Assembly (NCBI RefSeq): GCF_002002725.1 | Contig: NZ_MUNW01000061.1 | Location: 124,001-188,000 of the forward strand | DNA: 64,000 bases | Direction of reading: 5' to 3' | Origin: Sinorhizobium sp. A49 | GTDB lineage: Bacteria; Pseudomonadota; Alphaproteobacteria; Rhizobiales; Rhizobiaceae | Shown here: in pieces, positions 54,882 through 63,632 of the stretch | Layout: each line of letters starts with the position of its first letter | Position numbering within the stretch: the first letter of the stretch is position 1 | Made by a program: the position numbers and the translations under genes | The notes under the pieces: model-generated | Databases searched by the model: none | What the model saw: the letters and a program-made list of their open reading frames with translations, nothing else | Told to the model about the DNA's origin: nothing

Positions 54882-55355
54882 GTGTTCGAAATCGTCGAAA
54901 GGCCCGCGCAGCGGATCGCCGGCTCCTTCTGGGAAGGGACCTTCGTCGAGGCGGCTGATGGTGCCGTCCGCCGGTTGATCGCGCAGATGCAGGAGCATCA
55001 TCTGCGGCTGCATCCGAAGGATCACCCGACCCTCGTCGGCCTTTCCTGGAACGATCGCCTTGATGGCTTCCGCTATCTTGTCGGGTTCATATCGCAAACG
55101 GCGGAAACGACCCGCCACCCTGGCCATGTCGACCTCCCGGTCATGCGCTTCGTCAGCGCAATGCACCACCCTGATGATGGCGACGTCTTTGTTCACTATG
55201 AGCGCATGTTCGACTGGATCGCGTCGGAAGGCTTGGCGGTCGATACCAGCAGGCTGCACTACCGCGAGGAATACGATCCGGGCTTCGTTTCACTGTCGCT
55301 GTCGTCGCTGCGGCTGATGGTTCCCATTACGCCGCGCGTGACGGATGGCGCGTAA
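54882..55355 (+). CDS. GyrI-like/AraC effector-binding domain protein
   Basis: 157 residues from GTG 54882, chosen for AGAGGTGG upstream; GTG 54873 is also possible. Single SOUL/GyrI-like effector-binding domain (FEIVERPAQRIAGSFWEGTF...VGLSWND...FRYLVGFISQ). Stand-alone members bind hydrophobic ligands or act on cytotoxic compounds. It follows the LysR gene by about 100 bases; no partner is evident. Confidence 0.8.
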   Translation: MFEIVERPAQRIAGSFWEGTFVEAADGAVRRLIAQMQEHHLRLHPKDHPTLVGLSWNDRLDGFRYLVGFISQTAETTRHPGHVDLPVMRFVSAMHHPDDGDVFVHYERMFDWIASEGLAVDTSRLHYREEYDPGFVSLSLSSLRLMVPITPRVTDGA

Positions 55356-55521
55356 AGGGCGGGATAACACATTAAAACTTCTGCATAATCCTGCCCACGA
55401 ACCGGTTGCGATTTATAGACTCATGCAGCCGGCTGATCGTCACCATCAGAAAAATTGCTTTGACCATCAACGCCCCCGCGTCTATCGCGGCTGACCTCCC
55501 TTTGCCCGTTTGGATAGGTCA

Positions 55522-56403
55522 ATGACGCTCGCCCGCCTGGCTCCGGCCATCTTCGTATTGCTCTGGTCGACCGGCTGGGTCGTCGCCAAATATGCGGCTG
55601 TCTATGCCGATCCGCTGACGTTTCTGGTGTTGCGCTATACGCTGGCGATCCTGCTGTTCATCGGCTTCTGTCTCGTGACCCGGGCGAAATGGCCGACGTC
55701 ATGGTCGGCCGCTGCCCACGCGGTCGTCTCGGGCATGTTTTTGCACGGGCTCTATCTCGGCGCCGTCTGGTGGGCGATCGGGCAGGGCGTGCCGGCGGCA
55801 ATTTCCGGGATCATCGCCGGGTTGCAGCCGCTGATGACGGCTGTTGCCGCCTCCGTCGTCATCGACGAGCAGCTGAGCGTTCAGCAGAAACTCGGACTGG
55901 TGCTCGGCTTTTTCGGCATCGCCCTTGCCGTGCTGCCGAAGGTGCTTGTCATCGATACCGGCGCCACGCCGATCCATCTGCTGCCGGTTCTCATCAACGT
56001 CCTTGGCATGGCCGCCGTCACCTATGGCACCCTCTACCAGAAGCGGCATCTGCAAAGCGGCGACATCCGCACCATTGCGGCGCTTCAGTATCTCGGCGCG
56101 CTGATCGTCACCATTCCGCTTGCCCTGATGCTCGAAGATCTTCACGTCACCTGGAACCTGCAGATCTTTGCAGCGCTCGCCTGGTCGGTGCTCGGGCTAT
56201 CCATGGGCGCAATTGCGCTGCTGCTCTATCTCATTCGCCGCGGCCAGGTGTCGCGCGCGGCCTCGCTCATCTATCTCGTGCCGCCGCTGGCGGCCGTTCA
56301 GGCTTGGCTGTTCTTTGGCGAGGCGCTGACGTTGCCGATGATCATCGGAACGGTGATTGCCGTCGCCGGCGTCTACCTCACCAACCGCAAACAGCAGGCA
56401 TAA
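55522..56403 (+). CDS. EamA/DMT family transporter
   Basis: 293 residues from ATG 55522. Ten predicted helices arranged as two EamA repeats (PAIFVLLWSTGWVVAKYA; LLLYLIRRGQVSRAASLIYLVPPLAAVQAWLFFGE). Drug/metabolite exporter superfamily; substrate unknown. Ends at a hairpin shared with the convergent helicase gene. Confidence 0.9.
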   Translation: MTLARLAPAIFVLLWSTGWVVAKYAAVYADPLTFLVLRYTLAILLFIGFCLVTRAKWPTSWSAAAHAVVSGMFLHGLYLGAVWWAIGQGVPAAISGIIAGLQPLMTAVAASVVIDEQLSVQQKLGLVLGFFGIALAVLPKVLVIDTGATPIHLLPVLINVLGMAAVTYGTLYQKRHLQSGDIRTIAALQYLGALIVTIPLALMLEDLHVTWNLQIFAALAWSVLGLSMGAIALLLYLIRRGQVSRAASLIYLVPPLAAVQAWLFFGEALTLPMIIGTVIAVAGVYLTNRKQQA

Positions 56404-56405
56404 AA

Positions 56406-56432
56406 AACGGCGGGCCGAAGCGACCCGCCGTT
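56406..56432. terminator. Bidirectional terminator
   Basis: Stem AACGGCGGG / CCCGCCGTT with a nine-base loop containing a further CG pairing, between the convergent EamA and helicase genes. A-rich on the left and TTCTC on the right. Confidence 0.65.
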
Positions 56433-56503
56433 CTCAACTCTTTGTTTTCATGTATTTCCGGACGAAGCCGCTTCACACGGCTCGCCTGAAATGCGCGTGA
56501 AGG

Positions 56504-58063
56504 TCAGCCCTGTTGGCCGCGGTTGCCGCCACCGGCGCCACGGCGCATGCCGCCCTGGCCGCCTTCACGGCGTTCGCCGGCCTGGCCTTCCGGACGCGGG
56601 CCCTTGTTGCGCCATTCGCCCGGCTTCTGGCCGGGACGACCATGGTGCTTCTTGGGCTCGTGGTTGCGGTTGCCTTCCGAACGGCCTTCGGCATGGGCCT
56701 GGCCGGCCGGGCGCTGGCCACGATGTTCCGTCTTCTGCGGACGGTCGTCGCGCAGGAGGTCGTCACCGGCAAAGCTGCTCGGAGCGAGTGCCGACTGGCG
56801 AGCCGGGCGCTCGCGGCGCGGGCGGGCTTCCTGGCGCTGACCGCCGCCGCCATTGCCGCGGTGCTGGCCGTTGCCATTGCCGTTGCCGCGACCGCCGCGT
56901 CCCTTGGACGGGCGAGCCTGGTCGGCAGGCGCTTCGCCGCTGGCGACAGCAATGTTGATGCCCATCAGCTTCTCGATGTCGCGAAGCAGGCGGATTTCGT
57001 CCGGTGCGCAAAACGCAATCGCAATGCCGTCGCGGCCGGCGCGGGCGGTACGGCCGATACGGTGAACATAGGCGTCCGGCACTTCCGGCAGGTCGTAGTT
57101 GTAGACGTGGGTGACGCCGGGGATGTCGATGCCGCGGGCAGCGACGTCGGTGGCGACAAGCACGCGGATCTCACCGTCACGGAAGGACTTCAAGGCGCGC
57201 TCGCGCTGGCCCTGGCTCTTGTTGCCGTGGATCGAGGCGGCCTTGAAGCCGACGTGGTCGAGATGCTTCATCAGCTTCTCGGCGCCATGCTTGGTGCGGC
57301 TGAAGATCAGCGACAGGCCATCCGGGTTCTCGGTCAGGGTCTTCTTGAGGATAACCGTCTTCAGGTCCTTGCCGGGAACGAAGTGAACATACTGCTCGAC
57401 TTTGTCGGCAGCCTTGCCCGGAGGCGTGACCTGTACCTTGACCGGGTCGGTCAGGTACTCGCCGGCGAGTTCGGCAATCAGCTTCGGCATGGTGGCGGAG
57501 AACAGCAGCGTCTGGCGGTTCTTCGGCACGAGCTTGGAAATCTTGCGCAGGTCATGGATGAAGCCGAGGTCGAGCATCTGGTCGGCTTCGTCGAGCACGA
57601 GGTAGCGACCCTGGGTGAGCGTCACGGCCTTGCGGTTGATGAGGTCGAGCAGGCGGCCGGGCGTGGCAACCAGGATGTCGACGCCGCGGGCGAGCTGTTC
57701 GGTCTGCTTGTTGATCGAGACGCCGCCGACGACAACGCCGATCTTCAGCGGAGACTTCTTGACGAACAGCTTGAGGTTGGCGGCGATCTGGTTGACCAGT
57801 TCGCGGGTCGGCGCCAGCACGAGGGCGCGGATGTTGCGCGGGTCGGGACGCTTGCCGTCGGCAACCAGCTTTTCGATCATGGGCAGGCCGAAGGCGGCCG
57901 TCTTGCCGGTTCCGGTCTGGGCGAGACCGATCAGGTCGTGGCCCTTCAACACCAGCGGAATGGCCTGCGCCTGGATCGGCGTCGGCTTTTCAAAGCCGTT
58001 GGCGGACAGGGTCTCCAGAATGTGTTCGGAAAGACCAAGATCTTTAAAGGTGGACAAATGCAT
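56504..58063 (-). CDS. DEAD-box RNA helicase (RhlE-like)
   Basis: 519 residues. All DEAD-box motifs are readable: Q motif (GFEKPTPIQAQAIP), AQTGTGKT, PTRELVNQ, TPGRLLD, DEAD, SATM, then HGNKSQGQRE, ATDVAARGIDI and HRIGRTAR. The last 140 residues are a long Arg/Gly/Gln-rich disordered tail that binds RNA. RhlE-class helicases aid ribosome assembly and mRNA decay, often in the cold. AAGGTAT precedes ATG 58063; a long nested hairpin stands in the 5' leader. Confidence 0.93.
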   Translation of the reverse strand: MHLSTFKDLGLSEHILETLSANGFEKPTPIQAQAIPLVLKGHDLIGLAQTGTGKTAAFGLPMIEKLVADGKRPDPRNIRALVLAPTRELVNQIAANLKLFVKKSPLKIGVVVGGVSINKQTEQLARGVDILVATPGRLLDLINRKAVTLTQGRYLVLDEADQMLDLGFIHDLRKISKLVPKNRQTLLFSATMPKLIAELAGEYLTDPVKVQVTPPGKAADKVEQYVHFVPGKDLKTVILKKTLTENPDGLSLIFSRTKHGAEKLMKHLDHVGFKAASIHGNKSQGQRERALKSFRDGEIRVLVATDVAARGIDIPGVTHVYNYDLPEVPDAYVHRIGRTARAGRDGIAIAFCAPDEIRLLRDIEKLMGINIAVASGEAPADQARPSKGRGGRGNGNGNGQHRGNGGGGQRQEARPRRERPARQSALAPSSFAGDDLLRDDRPQKTEHRGQRPAGQAHAEGRSEGNRNHEPKKHHGRPGQKPGEWRNKGPRPEGQAGERREGGQGGMRRGAGGGNRGQQG

Positions 58064-58077
58064 ATACCTTTTGGGGG

Positions 58078-58129
58078 CGCCAAACGCATTCGCCGGAACC
58101 GCAGTCTGCTGTTCCGGTGTCGTTCGGCG
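58078..58129 (-). promoter_or_regulatory. Nested stem-loop in helicase 5' leader
   Basis: Outer arms CGCCAAACG (58078-58086) and CGTTCGGCG (58121-58129), inner arms CCGGAAC (58093-58099) and GTTCCGG (58111-58117). The structure begins 15 bases upstream of the start codon and could control translation, for instance by temperature or by the helicase itself. Confidence 0.5.
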
Positions 58130-58199
58130 TCAAGAACCCCGCGTGAATTGGGAACTTGTGGGTTAAGAAAAAGTCGTCAAGCGCCTGTGCTGTCGCCGC

Positions 58200-58325
58200 T
58201 TACGGCGTATGGGTGCGCTTTTCCTTCTTCACGGCTTTCTGTGTTGCCGAGGGCGCGCTCACGCGGCGGCCTGAAGGTGACGCTGCGTCCATGTCGTCGT
58301 TTTGGCCCCAAAAGTCAAGGTCCAT
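58200..58325 (-). CDS. Possible 41-residue ORF
   Basis: Short frame starting MDLDFWGQNDDMD and ending in a basic tail (KAVKKEKRTHTP). It lies in the 290-base gap between the AlkD-like and helicase genes on the same strand. There is no clear ribosome binding site, and no family is known to me. The sharp acidic-to-basic layout is protein-like, but chance cannot be excluded. Confidence 0.25.
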   Translation of the reverse strand: MDLDFWGQNDDMDAASPSGRRVSAPSATQKAVKKEKRTHTP

Positions 58326-58353
58326 CTTTTCGCAGGTGCGAAATGAGGTAGGG

Positions 58354-59457
58354 TTATTCATCAACCGACAGCTGAAAATCAGCGTCGGCTGCCTCCTGGC
58401 CGTTGACGAGGATGACGACGCGATGGGCGCCGGGATAATAACGGCGGGTCGTGATCGGCCGGATGGCGTGGCGCTTTTCGATCTCCATCGTCGCACCCGG
58501 CTCCAGCGTCGCGGATGTCCATTTGAAAACCTTGGGCGAGGTCGTGCCATTGGCTTTGCGGTGATGCACGGCGTAGTCGATCATGATTTTCTGGGCGGTC
58601 TTTGCGGTGTGCCTGACAGCCAGCTTGAAGACGAGGCTCTCGCCGAGCGTGATTTCCGGCCGGTCAAGCGAGAAAGCTGCGTCGATGCCTGCGGGTGCCG
58701 CAAAGCCGAAGTTCGAGAGGGCGGCCCCGTGGCCCTGCTTCAACAGCGTTCGCGACGCGTGGCGCAGCAGTTGCTGCCGTTCGGGCGAGGCGCCCGCCAT
58801 GTGCTCGGCCACGAAGCCGGCCACCAGATCCGGGTGATCCTTGGCGATGTCGTTGAGGCTATTGGCGACCGAGCGGCGCACATAGTCTTCGGGATCGTCG
58901 ATAAGGGACTTAACGATCGGCAGGATCGGATGGGGATCGCGGATAAGTTTCGGCAATCGCATCGCCCAGGGCAGGCGGGGGCGGGTGCCCTCGCTCGCCA
59001 GACGCCTGACGTGGTGATTGGCGTCTGTTACCCAAGAGCCGATGATCGCGAGCGCCCGTTCCTGGTCCTGGTCGATGAACACGCGGATACCGAACTCGGA
59101 GGTGAAGTGCGGCGTCAGCGCGCGCAACAGTGACAGCGACAACTCGAAATCGCCAAGGCCGCGCGCGGCGACATATTGGCTGATCGGCAGCAAGGCCCAG
59201 CCGCTGAGGCCGGGTCGATCATCGTTTGGCAGGCAGTCGCGAAGGGCGGCTGCTGCTTGCGGGAAGGATTGCGGCAGGGTTTCGATCAGCCCATCGCGGA
59301 TCTGAAGGGATCGCTGCATCAGTTCCAGCGCCTCGAGATTTTCGCCGGCAAGCGCTTCGAACCGCTCGCGGTCGAAGGTCGGGTGGACCGCGCTCAGGCG
59401 GTCTGCGATGGTGGTGACGACGCCCGGATGCAGCAGGTTCTTCAGTGGTTCAGCCAT
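58354..59457 (-). CDS. AlkD-like HEAT-repeat DNA alkylation repair protein
   Basis: 367 residues from ATG 59457. HEAT-like repeats (IIGSWVTDANHHVRRLASEGTRPRLPW; LIDDPEDYVRRSVANSLNDIAKDHP) as in AlkC/AlkD glycosylases, followed by a C-terminal immunoglobulin-like beta domain (about 265-367). The latter is seen in the AlkC/AlkF branch, where it contacts DNA. The N-terminus LLHPGVVTTIADRLSAVHPTFDRERF also fits AlkC. Predicted role: base excision of alkylated bases. Overlap of its upstream frame with the next gene is not coding. Confidence 0.85.
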   Translation of the reverse strand: MAEPLKNLLHPGVVTTIADRLSAVHPTFDRERFEALAGENLEALELMQRSLQIRDGLIETLPQSFPQAAAALRDCLPNDDRPGLSGWALLPISQYVAARGLGDFELSLSLLRALTPHFTSEFGIRVFIDQDQERALAIIGSWVTDANHHVRRLASEGTRPRLPWAMRLPKLIRDPHPILPIVKSLIDDPEDYVRRSVANSLNDIAKDHPDLVAGFVAEHMAGASPERQQLLRHASRTLLKQGHGAALSNFGFAAPAGIDAAFSLDRPEITLGESLVFKLAVRHTAKTAQKIMIDYAVHHRKANGTTSPKVFKWTSATLEPGATMEIEKRHAIRPITTRRYYPGAHRVVILVNGQEAADADFQLSVDE

Positions 59458-59476
59458 TGCTGGATCGTCTTTCTGC

Positions 59477-59776
59477 TCAGATCTGTTGCTCGACCGCAAA
59501 ATGCTGCATCAGCATTACCGCGCTGATCGCTGCCATGTAAGGGGCGAAATCCGGGTCTCGGCGCACGCGCTCGCCGGCCGATTTGGCCGCATCCAGCGTT
59601 TCCCATTCGACCAGATCGGCGAGCATATCTGCCTTTTCGCAGGAGCCGACGGCACGCCAGGAAATGAAACCCGGATATTGCGAGACGGCCTGCATCGCCC
59701 TTTGACGGGCGGCCGCGGCGGCCGGCCTGTCCGCGACGATGCAGACGGCGAGTTCGAGGATGCTTTCGGTGGTCAT
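59477..59776 (-). CDS. ABM-fold small protein (antibiotic biosynthesis monooxygenase-like)
   Basis: 99 residues. Dimeric alpha-beta barrel signs (ILELAVCIVADRPAAAAARQRAMQAVSQYPGFISWRAVG; LADLVEWETLDAAKSAGER). Lacks the Asn/Trp/His heme-degradation set found in the protein at 2708, so it is not a heme monooxygenase. GGGAG stands seven bases before the ATG. It is divergent from a WYL regulator and just upstream of the AlkD-like gene. Confidence 0.8.
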   Translation of the reverse strand: MTTESILELAVCIVADRPAAAAARQRAMQAVSQYPGFISWRAVGSCEKADMLADLVEWETLDAAKSAGERVRRDPDFAPYMAAISAVMLMQHFAVEQQI

Positions 59777-59872
59777 GTCATGCTCCCTGTTGATTGCCGC
59801 TTGACTTAATCACAAGGCAACTGACAGCCTTATGGCCACAACCGCACTCGGACCTGCGATGGGATTGCGCCA

Positions 59873-60547
59873 ATGAGACCTGCCGACCGGCTGTTTCGAA
59901 TCATCCAGCTCATGCGGGCGACCGGCCGGGCGATGACGGCGCAGGAAATTGCCGAGAAGATGGAGGTCGCGCGCCGCACCATCTATCGCGACATGGAGCA
60001 CCTGATGGCGTCGGGCGCGCCGATCGATGGCGAGCGCGGTGTCGGTTATCTCCTGCGCGAAAGCTTCGACGCACCGCCGCTCGCCTTCACCTTCGAACAA
60101 CTCGAGGCGCTGGCCTTCGGCGCGCGGGCGGTTCAGATGCTCGGCGATAGCAGGCTGGCGCAGGCCGCGCGCGAAGCGATGGACAAGATCGAGCATGGAC
60201 TTCCGCCCGAACACGTGACGCGATTGCGCAGCGCCCCGATCCGCGCTTTCCGCTCGGCGCTGCAGCCGCAGACGCCGCCGGTGCTCGGTGACCTGCGCCG
60301 GGCGATCACGGAGGAGCGAAAGGTGCGCATCGCCTATGAAAGCCTCGCCGATCAGAATTCGCAACGCACTGTCTGGCCGCTGGGCTTGAGCGTCTTTGGG
60401 CATCATTGGCTGCTGACCAGCTGGTGCGAACTGCGCCAGGATTTCCGGGATTTTCGCGTGGATCGCATCCGGGAGATGAAGGTCGAGCGCGATCATTTCC
60501 AGCCGTCACCAGAGCGCAGCTTCGATGCCTATCTCGCGCGCATGTGA
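59873..60547 (+). CDS. HTH-WYL (YafY-type) transcriptional regulator
   Basis: 224 residues. HTH_11 winged helix (RMTAQ-type: GRAMTAQEIAEKMEVARRTIYRDMEHLMASG), then a WYL domain (RRAITEERKVRIAYESLADQNSQRTVWPLGLSVFGHHWLLTSWCELRQDFRDFRVDRI). Members sense nucleotides or metabolites and often repress neighbours. Divergent from the small ABM-fold gene (96-base gap), so that gene is a likely target. Confidence 0.9.
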   Translation: MRPADRLFRIIQLMRATGRAMTAQEIAEKMEVARRTIYRDMEHLMASGAPIDGERGVGYLLRESFDAPPLAFTFEQLEALAFGARAVQMLGDSRLAQAAREAMDKIEHGLPPEHVTRLRSAPIRAFRSALQPQTPPVLGDLRRAITEERKVRIAYESLADQNSQRTVWPLGLSVFGHHWLLTSWCELRQDFRDFRVDRIREMKVERDHFQPSPERSFDAYLARM

Positions 60548-60592
60548 AACGGCCGATACACCAAGAAAGTGCACGCATTTGACGAAAGGAAT

Positions 60593-60617
60593 GGAACCGG
60601 ATCGGCCTTCATCCGTT
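60593..60617 (+). promoter_or_regulatory. EcfG/RpoE2-type general stress promoter
   Basis: GGAAC (60593-60597), 16-base spacer, CGTT (60614-60617): an exact match to the GGAAC-N16-CGTT consensus of rhizobial EcfG sigma factors. It lies about 60 bases before the GTG of the host-attachment family gene. No other exact match was noticed in front of a gene here. Confidence 0.75.
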
Positions 60618-60675
60618 TCTATTACAGGCTTATTCTGGCCTGCCCACGAGCAACATCATTTCATGGGAGACAATC

Positions 60676-61125
60676 GTGCAAAACCGGACTTGGATACTGG
60701 CCGCGGATGGCAACACGGCGCGCTTCGTCAAGGGCGTCAACCTGCGGAAGGACGAACGTCAGCACCCGGAGGAGGAGGTGATCCACACCGATCCCAAGCG
60801 GGCCCAGGACATTATGGCCGACAAGCCGGGGCGCAGTCATTCCTCGGTCGGTCATGGGCGCTCCGCCATGGAATATAGCAGTGATCCGGTGCGCGAGGAG
60901 AAACACCGCTTTGCCGCCGATGTGGCGAGCAAGATCGAAGGCTATCTGAACGACAATGCCTTCGACAGCCTGGTGATCTGCGCAGCTCCAAGGACGCTGG
61001 GCGACCTGCGCAAGCTGCTGTCCGCCAATGTGAAGCAGAAGACAGTCGCCGAAATCGACCGCAATTGCGTGACGGTGCCGATCGAGCAACTGATCGCAAC
61101 CGCCCGCTCTGCCGTCTACCCCTGA
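60676..61125 (+). CDS. Host attachment (AtsC/baeRF) family protein
   Basis: 149 residues with a GTG start (GGGAGAC upstream). Protein of the family annotated as required for host-cell attachment (WILAADGNTARFV near the start; DPKRAQDIMADKPGRSHSSVGHGRSAME; FAADVASKIEGYLNDNAFDSLVICAAPRTLGDLRKLL; a release-factor/eRF1-like fold). The biochemical role is uncertain. An EcfG-type promoter implies induction in general stress or stationary phase. Confidence 0.85.
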   Translation: MQNRTWILAADGNTARFVKGVNLRKDERQHPEEEVIHTDPKRAQDIMADKPGRSHSSVGHGRSAMEYSSDPVREEKHRFAADVASKIEGYLNDNAFDSLVICAAPRTLGDLRKLLSANVKQKTVAEIDRNCVTVPIEQLIATARSAVYP

Positions 61126-61158
61126 GGCTTTTCCCGCAATCTGAAACGCTGCGTCCCG

Positions 61159-62742
61159 TCAAAAATCTGTCGGGACGCCGCCTTCCTCCTTGCGTTTGGC
61201 AACGAAGGCGTCGAGTTCGTCTTCGATCGCCGGATCCAGCGGCGGTCGTTCGTACTCGTTGAGCTTCTGTTTGAAGACGCGATTGGCGTGGTCATAGGTC
61301 GTCGGTCGACCGGCCTCCGTCCAGGTCTCGAAATTGCGCCAATCGGACAGGATCGGCGAATAGAAGGCGGTCTCGTAGCGCTGCAGCGTGTGCAGCGTGC
61401 CGAAATAGTGGCCGCCAGGGCCGACATCGCGTACTGCGTCGAGCCCGAGCGCATCCTCGCTGACGTCGAGCGGCGTTAGGAATTCTGCCACCATCTGTAG
61501 CATGTCGACGTCGAGGATGAATTTTTCGAACGAGGCGGTCAGCCCTCCTTCGCTCCAGCCGGCCGCATGCATGATGAAGTTGCCGCCCCCTTGCGTCAGT
61601 GCCCAGAGCGACAGGGCGGACTCGTAGGCGGCCTGCGCATCGAGCGTGTTGGCGGCGTTGGTGTTGGAGGTGCGGTAGGGAATGTTGTAGCGGCGGGCGA
61701 GTTGGCCGCCGGCGATGACTGCCTTCATGTACTCCGGCGTGCCGAAGGCAGGTGCGCCCGTCTTCATGTCGACGTTCGAGGTGAAGCCGCCGTACATGAC
61801 AGGTGATCCCCGCCGCACCATCTGGGTAAAGGCGATGCCGCACAGAGCCTCGGCATTCTGCTGCACCAGGGCACCGGCGATCGTTACCGGCGCCATGGCG
61901 CCTGCGAGCGTAAAGGGCGTGATCACCACCACCTGATTGCGCGAGGACATTTCGATGATGCCCTGCAGCATCGGCGCGTCGAGGCGCAGCGGCGAGGAGG
62001 TGTTGATGATGGTGAAGAGCGACGGTTCGCGCTCCATCTGCTCCATCGAGACGCCGCGGCCGATGCGGGCTATCTCGATGCCGTCGGTGTTGCGCTGGCG
62101 GCCGAGCGAATAGACGTGAAAAACCTTGTCGGTGAGCTTCACCATGTCGGAGAGGCAATCGAGATGGCGCACGGAAGCGTGCAGATCGACCGGCTCGACC
62201 GGGTAGCCGCCGGTGGTGTGGATGATGTCGTAGGACTGGGCGAGCTTCACCAGCTTGCGGAAATCCTCCTGGTTGCCGGTGCGGCGGCCGCCTTCGCGGT
62301 CAGCCACGAAGGGTGCGCTGGCGATCTGGGCGAACACCAGATTGTTGCCGCCGATCGCAACGTTGCGGGCGGGATTGCGCGCATGCATGGTGAATGAGGA
62401 GGGGGCAGAGGCGATCATGTCCATGATCAGCCCGCGATCGAAGCGCACGCGGTCGGTGCCGGGAGTGACATCGGCGCCCGCCACCTTCATGCGCTCGCGC
62501 GCCTCCGGCAGGATGACGTCCATGCCGATCTCTTCCAGGATCGTCAGTGACGCCTGATGGACCGCCTCGAGCGCATCGTCCGATAGCACCGAGGATTTGC
62601 TCTGGGTATTGACGAGATTGAGATATTTGCCGCCTGAGGATTTTCGCGTGCGTTCACCGCCACGACCGCCCGGCCTGCGTCGCCGCTCAAGCGGGGAGGA
62701 GGATTCGCCTGCTGCAGCATCCGGAAACTGATCGTTGTTCAT
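61159..62742 (-). CDS. Trimethylamine methyltransferase (MttB) family protein
   Basis: 527 residues. The disordered basic N-terminus (about 1-40) precedes an MttB TIM-barrel domain (LEEIGMDVILPEARERMKVAGADV; GGFTSNVDMKTGAPAFGTPEYMKAVIAGGQLARRYNIPYR). No in-frame UAG (pyrrolysine) is read through, so it belongs to the non-pyrrolysine branch that includes glycine-betaine and other quaternary-amine methyltransferases. No corrinoid protein or activase gene lies within the window. Probably demethylates a quaternary amine; substrate open. Confidence 0.88.
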   Translation of the reverse strand: MNNDQFPDAAAGESSSPLERRRRPGGRGGERTRKSSGGKYLNLVNTQSKSSVLSDDALEAVHQASLTILEEIGMDVILPEARERMKVAGADVTPGTDRVRFDRGLIMDMIASAPSSFTMHARNPARNVAIGGNNLVFAQIASAPFVADREGGRRTGNQEDFRKLVKLAQSYDIIHTTGGYPVEPVDLHASVRHLDCLSDMVKLTDKVFHVYSLGRQRNTDGIEIARIGRGVSMEQMEREPSLFTIINTSSPLRLDAPMLQGIIEMSSRNQVVVITPFTLAGAMAPVTIAGALVQQNAEALCGIAFTQMVRRGSPVMYGGFTSNVDMKTGAPAFGTPEYMKAVIAGGQLARRYNIPYRTSNTNAANTLDAQAAYESALSLWALTQGGGNFIMHAAGWSEGGLTASFEKFILDVDMLQMVAEFLTPLDVSEDALGLDAVRDVGPGGHYFGTLHTLQRYETAFYSPILSDWRNFETWTEAGRPTTYDHANRVFKQKLNEYERPPLDPAIEDELDAFVAKRKEEGGVPTDF

Positions 62743-62877
62743 GAGAAACCCACCGCGTTGCCGATGGATTTCTGTCGCAGATTTTTGGCCTCGATGCCCC
62801 TGCCATTTGCGACAGTTCAGTTCTCTGGTGGAGTAAAGGCCGTCAAAACGTCTGTGGAGAGCGCCTCGCTGCTTCGC

Positions 62878-63594
62878 TCAGCGCTTGTCGCCGCGCAGCA
62901 TCTCGCGCTTCCCGGCAAAGCCCTTGCGCTTCTCGACGGCAAAGCCGGTAGCCTGAAGATTGCGGCGAACGAAGCCGGCTGCGGCATAGGTGGCAAAGCT
63001 GCCGCCGGGTGCTGTCCTGTCGAACACAAGCCGCATCAGCTCTTCCGACCACATGTCGGGGTTGCGCGACGGTGCAAAGCCATCGAGGAACCAGGCATCG
63101 AAGCGCTCCGTCGCCTTGCCGAGGCCATCAAGCGCGGCGCCGCAGACGACGGTCAGGCGAACGCCGCCGCCGAAATCGATCTCGATCCTGCCGTCGTTCG
63201 TCGCTGGCCAGCGATCGGTGAGAGCAAGTCGTTCTACATTGATCTCGGGCCAATGGGCGAGCGCCCGGGAGATTTCCTCCACCTGCATCGGAAACCGTTC
63301 GAAACTGACGAAATGCAGCGTGCCGCCTGTCGCCGCCGCTTTCCATTGTCGCCACGTCTCGCAAAAATTGAGGCCGGTGCCGAAGCCCAACTCGCCAACG
63401 GTGAAGGCTCCGCCGGCGGCCCAGCGTTCGGGCAGGCCGTTGCCGGCGAGGAACACGTGCCCGCATTCGAGCCGACCGTCGGTGCGGCAATAAAAGTGAT
63501 CGCCAAATTCCCGGGAATAGGGCATATCGCCCTCGTGCCAATCGAGGCATTGATGGGCCGGGGGCTGGTTCGGTTCTGCGGCGGATCCTGTCAT
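62878..63594 (-). CDS. mnmD: tRNA (mnm5s2U34) methyltransferase MnmD
   Basis: 238 residues. SAM-dependent methyltransferase with GELGFGTGLNFCETW and FDAWFLDGFAPSRNPDMWSEELM, the MnmC(m)/MnmD signature. It methylates nm5s2U34 to mnm5s2U34 in tRNA wobble positions. Here it is separate from the FAD oxidase domain that is fused to it in E. coli MnmC; that partner seems to be encoded divergently, 38 bases away. Confidence 0.9.
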   Translation of the reverse strand: MTGSAAEPNQPPAHQCLDWHEGDMPYSREFGDHFYCRTDGRLECGHVFLAGNGLPERWAAGGAFTVGELGFGTGLNFCETWRQWKAAATGGTLHFVSFERFPMQVEEISRALAHWPEINVERLALTDRWPATNDGRIEIDFGGGVRLTVVCGAALDGLGKATERFDAWFLDGFAPSRNPDMWSEELMRLVFDRTAPGGSFATYAAAGFVRRNLQATGFAVEKRKGFAGKREMLRGDKR

Positions 63595-63632
63595 TAGATG
63601 GCGATAATCCCGCCACCGGAGAAGGTCAATCG

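Noticed and set aside
56513-58351. A plus-strand frame of about 610 codons opposite the helicase
   Set aside because: Antisense to every DEAD-box motif; its low-complexity Val/Ala/Gly/Arg composition reflects codon bias only.
59477-59776. Second heme-degrading monooxygenase
   Set aside because: It has the ABM fold, but the Asn/Trp/His catalytic set seen at 2708-3022 is missing.
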